Shown: one piece after another, positions 1-5,773 of the stretch | How the letters are laid out: each line of letters opens with the position of its first letter | How positions within the stretch are numbered: the stretch's first letter is position 1 | Assembly: GCA_964592115.1 (NCBI GenBank) | Contig: CAZQCP010000106.1 | Location: 1 to 11,073, forward strand | Length of the DNA: 11,073 bases | DNA from: Sva-07 sp964592115 | Lineage (GTDB): Bacteria > Actinomycetota > Acidimicrobiia > Acidimicrobiales > Ilumatobacteraceae | Direction: 5' to 3' | Translations under genes and position numbers: made by a program | Notes under the pieces: generated by a model | What the model was told of the DNA's origin: nothing | What the model saw: only the letters and a program-made list of their open reading frames with translations | Database searches by the model: none

Positions 1-2
1 CC

Positions 3-635
3 GCGATGTGCTCCTTCTTCGTGTCGAGCACGAAGATGGAGCACATCGCGGTCACCGAGGCGAACAAGCTCGGGATCCCGGTGGTCGCCGTCGTCGACAC
101 GAACGTCGACCCCGAAGTCGTGCAGTATCCGATCCCGGGCAACGACGACGCCATCCGCTCGAACAGCTTGTTCGCCCGCGTGGTCGCCGACGCCGTCGAA
201 GAGGGTCGCTTCATCGCCAACAAGCGCAACCCGGCCCCGGTCGCTCCGCCCGAGCGCTCGCCCGAGGAGGAGGCCGCATTCGCCGCCGCCCAGGCTGCGG
301 CTCGCGATGCCGCCGCACAGGCGCAAGCCGAGCGCGACGCCCGTCTCGCGGCGTCCAAGCAGGCTGCCGACGAGGGCGACGACGAAGCGCCTGCCGCCGC
401 GACGCCGGTCGTCGAGGCGGCACCCGCTGCCGAGGCGGCACCCGCTGTTGAGGCGCCGGTTGCCGAGGCACCCGCTGCCGAGGCGGCACCCGCTGTCGAG
501 GCACCTGCTGCCGCGACGCCCGTCGCCGAGGCCGCTCCCGCTGCCGAGGCGGCACCCGCTGTTGAGGCGCCGGTTGCCGAGGCGCCTGCTGCCGAAACCG
601 AGACCCCGTCGACCGACACGAACACGGAGAGCTGA
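3..635 (+). CDS. rpsB: 30S ribosomal protein S2, 3' part (5' end missing), with long Ala/Pro/Glu-rich C-terminal tail
   Basis: S2 is a small-subunit ribosomal protein needed for translation initiation. The visible part has the conserved C-terminal core: TKMEHIAVTEANKLGIP, then VVAVVDTNVDP and IPGNDDAIRSNSLFARVVADAV, which are family signatures. The core ends near FIANKRN (about nt 210-230). After it come about 135 residues that ordinary S2 proteins lack: an Ala-rich charged, probably helical stretch (about nt 246-390), then a low-complexity Ala/Pro/Glu/Val tail containing a 38-residue repeat. The N-terminal ~150 residues lie outside the window. The ATG at position 6 is not the start, because the S2 core would begin far upstream. 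The first ~28 bases read as AMCSFFVSS, where relatives have a sequence like DAVFVVDTK; they also form a fold-back with nt 29-51, so they may be an artefact. The stop (TGA 633-635) is 5 nt before tsf, the usual rpsB-tsf operon. Confidence 0.93.
   Translation, partial: AMCSFFVSSTKMEHIAVTEANKLGIPVVAVVDTNVDPEVVQYPIPGNDDAIRSNSLFARVVADAVEEGRFIANKRNPAPVAPPERSPEEEAAFAAAQAAARDAAAQAQAERDARLAASKQAADEGDDEAPAAATPVVEAAPAAEAAPAVEAPVAEAPAAEAAPAVEAPAAATPVAEAAPAAEAAPAVEAPVAEAPAAETETPSTDTNTES
399..593 (+). repeat. 114-bp in-frame tandem repeat in the rpsB tail (about 1.7 copies)
   Basis: Copy 1 runs 399-512 and copy 2 from 513 to about 593; both begin Ala-Thr-Pro-Val. A 47-nt block is identical in the two copies (423-469 and 537-583), exactly 114 nt (38 codons) apart. 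The encoded units contain EAAPAAEAAPAVEAPVAEA. Inside each unit there are shorter AAPA/VEAP/AAE repeats. The exact identity of the 47-nt block, including synonymous sites, suggests recent duplication or gene conversion. Confidence 0.85.
626..630 (+). promoter_or_regulatory. Shine-Dalgarno site for tsf
   Basis: GGAGA lies 10 nt before the tsf ATG, within the last codons of rpsB. It supports the ATG at 641 as the start. It is one of the few clear ribosome binding sites in the window. Confidence 0.5.
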
Positions 636-640
636 ATCCC

Positions 641-1429
641 ATGGCATTCACCGCACAGGACGTCAAGGCGCTGCGCGAGGCGACCGGCGCCGGGATGATG
701 GATTGCAAGAAGGCGCTGGAGGAGAACGACGGCGACATCGAAGCCGCCAAGCTCTGGCTGCGTGAGAAGGGGCTCGCAGCGAGCGCCAAGCGCGAAGACC
801 GCGACGCCTCCCAGGGTGTCGTCAGTCTCGTCGTCGACGGCAACGTCGCGGCCATCGTCGAATTGAAGTCCGAGACCGACTTCGTGGCGGGCTCCGAGCA
901 GTTCAAGGCCGAGGCCGCGACGCTCGCGGCACTCGTCGCCGCGAAGGGCACCGACGCCGTCGCCGAGCGGGCGGCAGACATCGACGAGCTCAAGGTCACG
1001 CTCAAGGAGAACATCGGTATCGGCGATGTGCAGCGCATCGAAGCCGCGCCGGGCAACGTGATCGGTACCTACGAGCACATCCAGGGCGGCCGCGGCGTCA
1101 ACGTCGTGGCGGTCGAGCTCGCCGGTGGCACGCCGGAGCTGGCCCACGACGTCGCCGTGCACATCGCGTTCGCCCGGCCGACCTACCTCAGCCGCGACGA
1201 CGTGCCCGACGACGTGATCGCAGCCGAGCGGGCCACACTCGAGAACATCAGCCGCAACGAGGGCAAGCCCGAAGCTGCGCTGCCGAAGATCGTCGAGGGT
1301 CGCATGAACGGGTTCTTCAAGGACGTCGCCCTCCTCGATCAGCCGTACGCGAAGGACGACAAGCAGTCGGTGACCCAGTTCCTGGGCGGCGCGACCGTCA
1401 TTCACTTTGCCCAAGTCGAAATCGGCTGA
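641..1429 (+). CDS. tsf: Translation elongation factor Ts (EF-Ts)
   Basis: EF-Ts is the cytosolic nucleotide exchange factor that releases GDP from EF-Tu. The protein has 262 residues, close to the usual actinobacterial length. Residues 4-43 form the UBA-like N-terminal domain (VKALREATGAGMMDCKKALEE...IEAAKLWLREKG), including the family's LRxxTGAGMMDCKxAL signature. Residues 74-83 (ELKSETDFVA) hold the TDFV motif at 79-82, which contacts EF-Tu and displaces the nucleotide site. The dimerisation/core region follows, with LAHDVAVHIAFARP and the C-terminal ending VTQFLGGATVIHFAQVEIG. The start is the ATG 5 nt after the rpsB stop, with a GGAGA site upstream. It is co-transcribed with rpsB. Nothing is missing or odd in the protein. 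Confidence 0.98.
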   Translation: MAFTAQDVKALREATGAGMMDCKKALEENDGDIEAAKLWLREKGLAASAKREDRDASQGVVSLVVDGNVAAIVELKSETDFVAGSEQFKAEAATLAALVAAKGTDAVAERAADIDELKVTLKENIGIGDVQRIEAAPGNVIGTYEHIQGGRGVNVVAVELAGGTPELAHDVAVHIAFARPTYLSRDDVPDDVIAAERATLENISRNEGKPEAALPKIVEGRMNGFFKDVALLDQPYAKDDKQSVTQFLGGATVIHFAQVEIG

Positions 1430-1433
1430 GCCC

Positions 1434-1540
1434 TGAGCCGGGCCAGTTCGCCCGATCGCTGCGTTGCGCAACTCCCTCGTTGCCGAAAGGGCAACGTCGG
1501 TCGTGCGCGCCTTGCGCTCGGACGAACTGATCCCGGCTCA
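1434..1540. repeat. Long imperfect palindrome (about 107 nt) downstream of tsf
   Basis: The outer arms TGAGCCGGG (1434-1442) and CCCGGCTCA (1532-1540) pair perfectly. They are followed by CAGTTCG (1444-1450) with CGAACTG (1523-1529), then CCGA (1452-1455) with TCGG (1518-1521) and CGC (1457-1459) with GCG (1514-1516). The apex is CGTTGCC (1478-1484), a GAAAG loop, then GGCAACG (1490-1496). The middle of the stem is poorly paired. There is no T-tract at either side, so it is not a textbook intrinsic terminator. It could end the rpsB-tsf transcript, be processed in the mRNA, or be a dispersed REP-like element. Confidence 0.6.
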
Positions 1541-1608
1541 GCACCCCGCTGCTTGACTTCTCGCATCGACCCGGTGCGGTGCGTTGCTGGTGCGGACCGG
1601 GGGTGGGG

Positions 1609-1614
1609 TAACGT
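1609..1614 (+). promoter_or_regulatory. Candidate -10 box for pyrH, near-leaderless transcript
   Basis: TAACGT fits the actinobacterial TANNNT -10 pattern and lies 11 nt before the pyrH ATG. Initiation 6-8 nt downstream would leave a leader of only a few bases, which agrees with the absence of any Shine-Dalgarno sequence. TTGCTG at 1584-1589 is a possible -35 with a long 19-nt spacer. The upstream TTGACT (1553-1558) has no matching -10 at normal spacing. Confidence 0.4.
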
Positions 1615-1625
1615 CGCGGCCCGAC

Positions 1626-2375
1626 ATGGACGAGCAGCCCGCCGAATCGACCGCCCCCCGATGGAAGCGGATCGTCTTCAAGCCCTCGGGTGAGGCGCTC
1701 GCCGGCCCGTCCGGTACGGGTCTCGACGGCGCGACGATCGAAGCGACCGCTCGCGACATCGTCGACCTCCGGCAGAACCTCGGGATCGACGTCGCCGTGG
1801 TCGTCGGCGGCGGCAACTTCTGGCGGGGTCGTACGGGTTCACTCAGCGGGATGGACGCGACGCAGTCCGACCACATCGGCATGCTCGGCACGGTGATGAA
1901 CGCGTTGGCGCTCCAAGACGCCCTCGAGCGGCTCGGTCAGGACACCCGGGTGCAGTCCGCGATCGAGATGCCGCGCATCGCCGAGGCGTACATCCGTCGC
2001 CGCGCCGTTCGCCACCTGGAGAAGGGCCGCGTCGTCATCTTCGCCGCCGGCACCGGGAACCCGTTCTTCACGACGGACACCGCCGCCGCCTTGCGCGCCG
2101 CCGAGATCGAGGCCGACGTCGTCATCAAGGGAACTCACTCGGGCGTCGACGGTGTGTACTCCGCTGATCCGCGGTCCGACGCCACAGCGACGAAGTACGA
2201 CGAGGTCAGCTACCTCGAGGTGATGACGAAGAACCTCAAGGTGATGGATGCCACGGCCATCGCGTTCTGTCGCGACAACGGCATCCCGATCGTCGTGTTC
2301 GACATGTCGAAGCAGGGTTCGCTGCGCAGCATCGTCCAAGGAGGGCGCGAGGGAACGCTCGTCCACGAGCTCTGA
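1626..2375 (+). CDS. pyrH: UMP kinase
   Basis: PyrH phosphorylates UMP to UDP with ATP. It belongs to the amino-acid-kinase fold and acts as a cytosolic hexamer, feeding all pyrimidine nucleotide synthesis. The protein has 249 residues, the normal length. Visible motifs are KPSGEAL (residues 19-25, the N-terminal phosphate-binding lysine region), GGGN (61-64) followed by FWRG, DHIGMLGTVMNALALQDAL, AGTGNPFFTTD (141-151) and KVMDATAIAFCRDN. The last lies in the nucleotide-binding C-terminal part. Most relatives have KLSGE where this protein has KPSGE, so Pro20 is unusual. I chose ATG 1626 because the frame upstream to the TTG at 1584 encodes non-conserved sequence across the promoter candidate. 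There is no Shine-Dalgarno; the start looks near-leaderless. The pyrH-frr-cdsA order downstream is common in Actinobacteria. Confidence 0.97.
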   Translation: MDEQPAESTAPRWKRIVFKPSGEALAGPSGTGLDGATIEATARDIVDLRQNLGIDVAVVVGGGNFWRGRTGSLSGMDATQSDHIGMLGTVMNALALQDALERLGQDTRVQSAIEMPRIAEAYIRRRAVRHLEKGRVVIFAAGTGNPFFTTDTAAALRAAEIEADVVIKGTHSGVDGVYSADPRSDATATKYDEVSYLEVMTKNLKVMDATAIAFCRDNGIPIVVFDMSKQGSLRSIVQGGREGTLVHEL

Positions 2376-2444
2376 CCAGCGGCGTCGTTCGCGCATCGAC
2401 CCTGGTTGCGGGCGTGGTGGTCCGTGCCGCGCGGCCCGGCTGGG

Positions 2445-2450
2445 TACGCT
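2445..2450 (+). promoter_or_regulatory. -10 box for a leaderless frr transcript
   Basis: TACGCT matches TANNNT and is followed by exactly 7 nt (GGGCGCC) and then the GTG start of frr. Transcription would therefore begin at or next to the start codon. That is the classical layout of leaderless actinobacterial genes. No purine-rich ribosome binding site is present. No good -35 is seen at 17-18 nt, where the bases are CCGTGC or TCCGTG. Confidence 0.55.
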
Positions 2451-2457
2451 GGGCGCC

Positions 2458-3015
2458 GTGATCGACGAGACCTTGTTGGAAGCCATGGAGAAGATGGGCA
2501 AGGCGGTGGAGCACACCCAGTCACAGTTCGCCACGGTACGCACCGGCCGGGCGACCCCGTCGCTGGTCGAGCGGATCATGGTCGACTACTACGGTGCGCT
2601 GGTGCCGCTGCAACAGATCGCCTCGATCTCGGTGCCCGAAGCCCGGCAACTGCTGATCAAGCCCCACGATCGGGGGTCGCTCGAAGCCGTCGAGCGGGCG
2701 ATCCGCGACAGCGATCTCGGTGTCGCTCCGAGCAACGACGGGGTGTCGATCCGCATCTCGTTGCCGCAGCTCACCGAGGAGCGCCGGCGCGAGTACGTGA
2801 AGGTCGTCAAGCACATGGCCGAAGATGGCCGTATCGTCGTGCGCAACGCCCGCCGCGATGCCCGCAAGCTGCTGGAGACGGCGGAGAAGGCCAGCGAGAT
2901 CTCCGCCGACGAGCTCGAGCGAGCCGAAAAGGAGCTGGAGAAGGTCACCCACGACCACGTGGAACAGATCGACACCGCCGTCGGGCGCAAAGAGCAGGAA
3001 CTGCTCGAGGTATGA
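2458..3015 (+). CDS. frr: Ribosome recycling factor (RRF)
   Basis: RRF works with EF-G to split the post-termination 70S ribosome. The protein has 185 residues, the canonical length. It begins MIDETLLEAMEKMGKAVEH, then has QFATVRTGRATPSLVERI (the conserved RTGRA-P-LV motif of the long helical domain) and VDYYGALVPLQQIASISVPEARQLLI (small beta domain). The C-terminal helices follow: LPQLTEERRREYVKVVKHMAEDGR and VRNARRDARKLLE. The start is GTG 2458. It gives the standard N-terminus and sits 7 nt after the TACGCT -10 box, so the mRNA is probably leaderless. The last codons (EQELLEV, stop 3013-3015) lie inside copy 1 of a 27-bp tandem repeat, whose second copy lies downstream of the stop. Confidence 0.97.
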   Translation: MIDETLLEAMEKMGKAVEHTQSQFATVRTGRATPSLVERIMVDYYGALVPLQQIASISVPEARQLLIKPHDRGSLEAVERAIRDSDLGVAPSNDGVSIRISLPQLTEERRREYVKVVKHMAEDGRIVVRNARRDARKLLETAEKASEISADELERAEKELEKVTHDHVEQIDTAVGRKEQELLEV

Positions 3016-3055
3016 GCGGCGCAGGAACTGCTCGAGGTATGAGCGGCGCAGGAAC
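2994..3055 (+). repeat. 27-bp tandem duplication across the frr stop codon (2.3 copies)
   Basis: Copy 1 (2994-3020) and copy 2 (3021-3047) are identical, and a third partial copy (3048-3055, GCAGGAAC) follows. Each full copy includes the codons for the last frr residues, the TGA stop and the start of the next reading frame (CTCGAGGTATGAGCGGC). Because 27 is a multiple of 3, the duplication does not disturb reading frames. It lengthens the frr-cdsA spacer by one unit without altering RRF. Confidence 0.9.
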
Positions 3056-3083
3056 CGGATTCTGGGGGAAGGAGCCGTCGTGA
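3012..3083 (+). other. Possible 23-codon coupling ORF between frr and cdsA
   Basis: An ATG at 3012 overlaps the frr stop (ATGA), and the frame runs for 23 codons to a TGA at 3081-3083. That stop overlaps the GTG start of cdsA (GTGA). The peptide starts MSGAGTARG twice over (from the 27-bp duplication) and ends GFWGKEPS. Upstream of both in-frame ATGs is CTCGAGGT, with GAGG very close to the ATG. Overlap at both ends would let ribosomes pass from frr to cdsA by stop-start coupling. It may equally be a chance open frame in GC-rich DNA; I see no homology. Confidence 0.25.
3069..3074 (+). promoter_or_regulatory. Shine-Dalgarno site for cdsA
   Basis: AAGGAG lies 5 nt before the GTG at 3080, in a purine-rich run (GGGGGAAGGAG). 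It decides the cdsA start: the same frame is open further upstream, through frr, but only this GTG has a strong ribosome binding site. Confidence 0.75.
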
Positions 3084-4519
3084 GCGACGACCGTTGGAAA
3101 GACGAGAGCGAACGACGCCGTGCCGCGGGCCGGTACGAGAGCGAGATGGACTCCTTCGAAGACGACGAGTTCGGCGGTCCACTGTTCGGCGAGACCACCG
3201 AGCAGCCGGCAGTCACGCTCGACGAGGAGATCCAAGGTGAGCGGCTGTCGTTCGGCAACGACGACTCCGGTGCGCTGCCCCACTGGACCGACCCGCCGAC
3301 GGGCGAGGTCCCCTCGATCGGCCGAGCGGAACTGCCCGAGCGAGATCCGACGGACGACCTCGACGTGTGGTCGTCGTTCGCCTCAGCGACAGACGACGAG
3401 TCCGCTGCGATCGAACCGCCGAAGGACCCCACCGGCGAGCTGAGCTGGCACGATGACCCGGCGCCCGCCGACCCGACAGGGGCCGCCGGCCCCGAGTCCG
3501 GCTCGACCGCGGCGGTGGCAGCGGGCGCGGCGACTGCCGAGCCGGCGCGGCGTGAACCTGCCCGCATCACGATCGGCACCGATCCGTCCGGCATGCCCCG
3601 TCGCCCGGATCCCCGCGGGCGCGGCGGCGTACCGCAACGACCCCCGGGCGCGGCACGCACCGCACCCCAGGCCGACGGTCGCAACATGCCCATCGCCGTG
3701 GCGACGGGAGTCGCGCTGGCGGTCGTGTTCCTCGCGCTCACGCTGTGGCGCCCGGCAGGCGCGCTGGTGTTCGTCACGATCGCGCTCGGCCTCGCCGCGA
3801 TCGAGTACTTCACACGGGTGACCGACAAGGGCTATCGCCCGGCGATCGCCGTCGGAGTCGCGGCGTGTGCCGCGGCGCCACTCGCCGCGTACTGGGCCGG
3901 TGACGCAGCGATCCCGCTCGTCGTGGCACTCGCGTTCGCGGCCGGAGCGATGGGGTTCGTCGGCGCCGATTCCATCGAGTCGGGGCCGATGCCGAACATG
4001 GCGATCACGATGCTCGGCGTCGTGTGGATCGGGGTGATGGGCGCCTACGCGGCACTGATCCTCAGCTACTCGAACCTGCTCGGAGGCACCAACTGGGGCA
4101 CCGACACGCTCGTGTTGGTCGCCATCGGCGTCGTCGCCAACGACGTCGGCGCGTTCTTCCTCGGGTCAGCCATCGGCAAGACACCACTGCGCCCGTGGAT
4201 CAGCCCGAACAAGTCGCTCGAGGGCCTCCTCGGCGGCACGGTGCTGACGCTCATCGTCATGCTCGTCGTCGGCATCCAGGACTTCAGCGACACGTGGTCC
4301 AGCACGAGCCATCTGCTGATGCTCGGCATCGTCATCTCGTTCTTCGCTCCGCTGGGCGACCTGACCGAGAGCATGTTCAAACGGAACCTCGACGTGAAGG
4401 ACTTCGGCACGCTGATCCGCGGGCACGGGGGAGTGCTCGACCGGTTCGACGGCTTCTTGTTCGTCCTGCCTGCCGTGTACTACCTGATGCGTGTCGTCGA
4501 GCCCTGGTTGGCGCTCTGA
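3080..4519 (+). CDS. cdsA: Phosphatidate cytidylyltransferase (CDP-diacylglycerol synthase) with long acidic N-terminal extension
   Basis: CdsA is an integral membrane enzyme that makes CDP-diacylglycerol from CTP and phosphatidic acid, the branch point for phospholipids. The protein has 479 residues, far longer than the usual ~270-300. Residues 1 to ~200 are hydrophilic, rich in Asp/Glu/Pro/Ala with WSS, WHDDP and RPDPRGRGG stretches, and look disordered. The conserved membrane domain starts about residue 202 (NMPIAVATGVALAVVFLAL) with multiple hydrophobic segments. It carries ANDVGAFFLGSAIGK, SPNKSLEG from residue 375, and the family signature at 426-457 (GDLTESMFKRNLDVKD...GHGGVLDRFD), with the conserved metal- and CTP-binding Asp residues. 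The start is GTG 3080, chosen for its AAGGAG site and for coupling to the small upstream frame. The N-terminal extension has no recognisable domain; similar tails occur on some actinobacterial CdsA proteins. Confidence 0.95.
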   Translation: MSDDRWKDESERRRAAGRYESEMDSFEDDEFGGPLFGETTEQPAVTLDEEIQGERLSFGNDDSGALPHWTDPPTGEVPSIGRAELPERDPTDDLDVWSSFASATDDESAAIEPPKDPTGELSWHDDPAPADPTGAAGPESGSTAAVAAGAATAEPARREPARITIGTDPSGMPRRPDPRGRGGVPQRPPGAARTAPQADGRNMPIAVATGVALAVVFLALTLWRPAGALVFVTIALGLAAIEYFTRVTDKGYRPAIAVGVAACAAAPLAAYWAGDAAIPLVVALAFAAGAMGFVGADSIESGPMPNMAITMLGVVWIGVMGAYAALILSYSNLLGGTNWGTDTLVLVAIGVVANDVGAFFLGSAIGKTPLRPWISPNKSLEGLLGGTVLTLIVMLVVGIQDFSDTWSSTSHLLMLGIVISFFAPLGDLTESMFKRNLDVKDFGTLIRGHGGVLDRFDGFLFVLPAVYYLMRVVEPWLAL

Positions 4520-4535
4520 CGGCACGCTGACGCAC

Positions 4536-5723
4536 ATGGTCCCGACCCGGGTGGCGGTTGCCGGATCGACCGGGTCGATCGGTACACAGACGCTCGATGT
4601 CGTTGCCGCCGAGAACGGCCGCGTGCCGGGCAGCTACGAGATCGTCGCGCTCGCCGTCGGACGCTCGGTCGACGCCGCGCTCGACCAGGTGCTCGCCCAC
4701 CGTCCGGCGGTGGTGGCGGTCGCTGACCCATCCGCTCGCGATGCCCTCGCCCGCGGCCTGCGCGATGCCGACGCCGCCCTCGCCGCCGCCGTCGAGGTCA
4801 CGGCCGACGTGGCGGCGGTCGTGGAGCCCGCCGACGTCGTCGTCAACGGTGTCGTGGGTTTCGCCGGGTTGGCGGTCACCGTCGACACGCTGCGCGCCGG
4901 AAAGCGGCTCGCGCTCGCCAACAAGGAGAGCCTGATCGCAGCCGGACCGGTCGTGCAGCCGTTGCGGGCTACGCCGGGGGCGGAGTTGGTGCCGGTCGAC
5001 AGCGAGCATTGTGCGCTGCACCAGTGCCTGCGATCGTCGGTCGACGCGCGCCGCGAGGTGGCCCGGTTGCTCCTGACCGCCAGTGGCGGGCCGTTTCGTG
5101 GTCGGTCGGCGGAGGATCTCGCGGGCGTCACCGTGGAACAGGCGCTCGCCCATCCGACGTGGAGCATGGGTCCCAAGATCACGGTCGACTCGAGCACGCT
5201 GATGAACAAGGGCCTCGAAGTGATCGAGGCCCACGAGCTCTACGGAACGCCCTACGACCAGATCGACGTCGTCGTCCACCCACAGTCGATCGTGCACTCG
5301 ATGGTCGAGTTCACCGATGGCTCGACGATCGCCCAGCTCAGCCTCCCCGACATGCGCCTGCCGATCGGATACGCGCTCGGCTTCCCCGATCGGATCGCCA
5401 CCCCGTTCGGTCGCATCGACTGGTCGACGCTGGCACGGCTCGAGTTCGAGCCGCCTGACCGGGCGACGTTCCGCTGTCTGGACCTCGCGTACGGCGCCGG
5501 GCGCACCGGGGGCACGGCGCCGGCATGGCTCAGCGCGGCCAACGAGGTGGCGGTTGACGCGTTCTTGGGTGGGAGTTTGACGTGGAATGACATCGCTGAC
5601 GTGTGCGCACGGGTCTTGCAGCGGCATGATGGTGGGGTTCCGACGACCGTCGACGACGTGATCGCCGCCGATGCCGAGGCGCGCGAGATCGCGAGGCGAA
5701 TCGTGCGCGAGCTGCGAGGATGA
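4536..5723 (+). CDS. dxr: 1-deoxy-D-xylulose-5-phosphate reductoisomerase
   Basis: Dxr converts DXP to 2-C-methyl-D-erythritol 4-phosphate with NADPH and a divalent metal. This is the first committed MEP-pathway step and the target of fosmidomycin. The protein has 395 residues, the normal size. Motifs are GSTGSIG (10-16, NADPH-binding), NGVVGFAGL, ANKES (128-132), DSEH (155-158) with metal ligands Asp155 and Glu157, TASGGPFRG, and WSMGPKITVDSSTLMNKGLE. The last contains Glu228, the likely third metal ligand. HPQSIVHSMVEF.DGS and LPIGYALGFPDR follow. ATG 4536 is 16 nt after the cdsA stop and gives the standard N-terminus (VPTRVAVAGSTGSIG). A GTG at 4491 would overlap cdsA and add non-conserved residues. 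No Shine-Dalgarno is visible. Downstream are rseP and ispG, the order also known from Mycobacterium tuberculosis. Confidence 0.97.
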   Translation: MVPTRVAVAGSTGSIGTQTLDVVAAENGRVPGSYEIVALAVGRSVDAALDQVLAHRPAVVAVADPSARDALARGLRDADAALAAAVEVTADVAAVVEPADVVVNGVVGFAGLAVTVDTLRAGKRLALANKESLIAAGPVVQPLRATPGAELVPVDSEHCALHQCLRSSVDARREVARLLLTASGGPFRGRSAEDLAGVTVEQALAHPTWSMGPKITVDSSTLMNKGLEVIEAHELYGTPYDQIDVVVHPQSIVHSMVEFTDGSTIAQLSLPDMRLPIGYALGFPDRIATPFGRIDWSTLARLEFEPPDRATFRCLDLAYGAGRTGGTAPAWLSAANEVAVDAFLGGSLTWNDIADVCARVLQRHDGGVPTTVDDVIAADAEAREIARRIVRELRG

Positions 5724-5773
5724 TGTTCGGGTACGAAATCCGGTACACCACGGCCGAGACGATGACGAGATGA
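5720..5773 (+). other. Possible 16-17-codon coupling ORF between dxr and rseP
   Basis: Two adjacent in-frame ATG codons (5720 and 5723) overlap the dxr stop (GAGGATGATG). The frame reads MFGYEIRYTTAETMTR and stops with TGA 5771-5773, overlapping the rseP ATG (ATGA). The layout matches the small frame between frr and cdsA: stop-start overlap on both sides with GAGG just before the ATG. It may serve translational coupling. The peptide has no recognisable features, and chance is a real alternative. Confidence 0.25.

Noticed and set aside
6..8. ATG at position 6 as the rpsB start
   Set aside because: The S2 core present here is only its C-terminal third; the true start lies outside the window, and the ATG is inside the fold-back.
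1553..1558. TTGACT as a pyrH -35 box
   Set aside because: No -10-like TANNNT occurs 16-19 nt downstream; TAACGT is about 50 nt away.
1430..1625. Riboswitch or structured leader for pyrH
   Set aside because: The palindrome ends well before the likely promoter, so it would not be in the pyrH transcript from that promoter, and no known riboswitch motif was recognised.
2521..3828. Long minus-strand open frame (about 435 codons) opposite frr and cdsA
   Set aside because: It lies antisense to two clearly conserved genes and its translation is low-complexity Ser/Arg/Ala sequence without motifs. Long antisense frames are expected in high-GC DNA.
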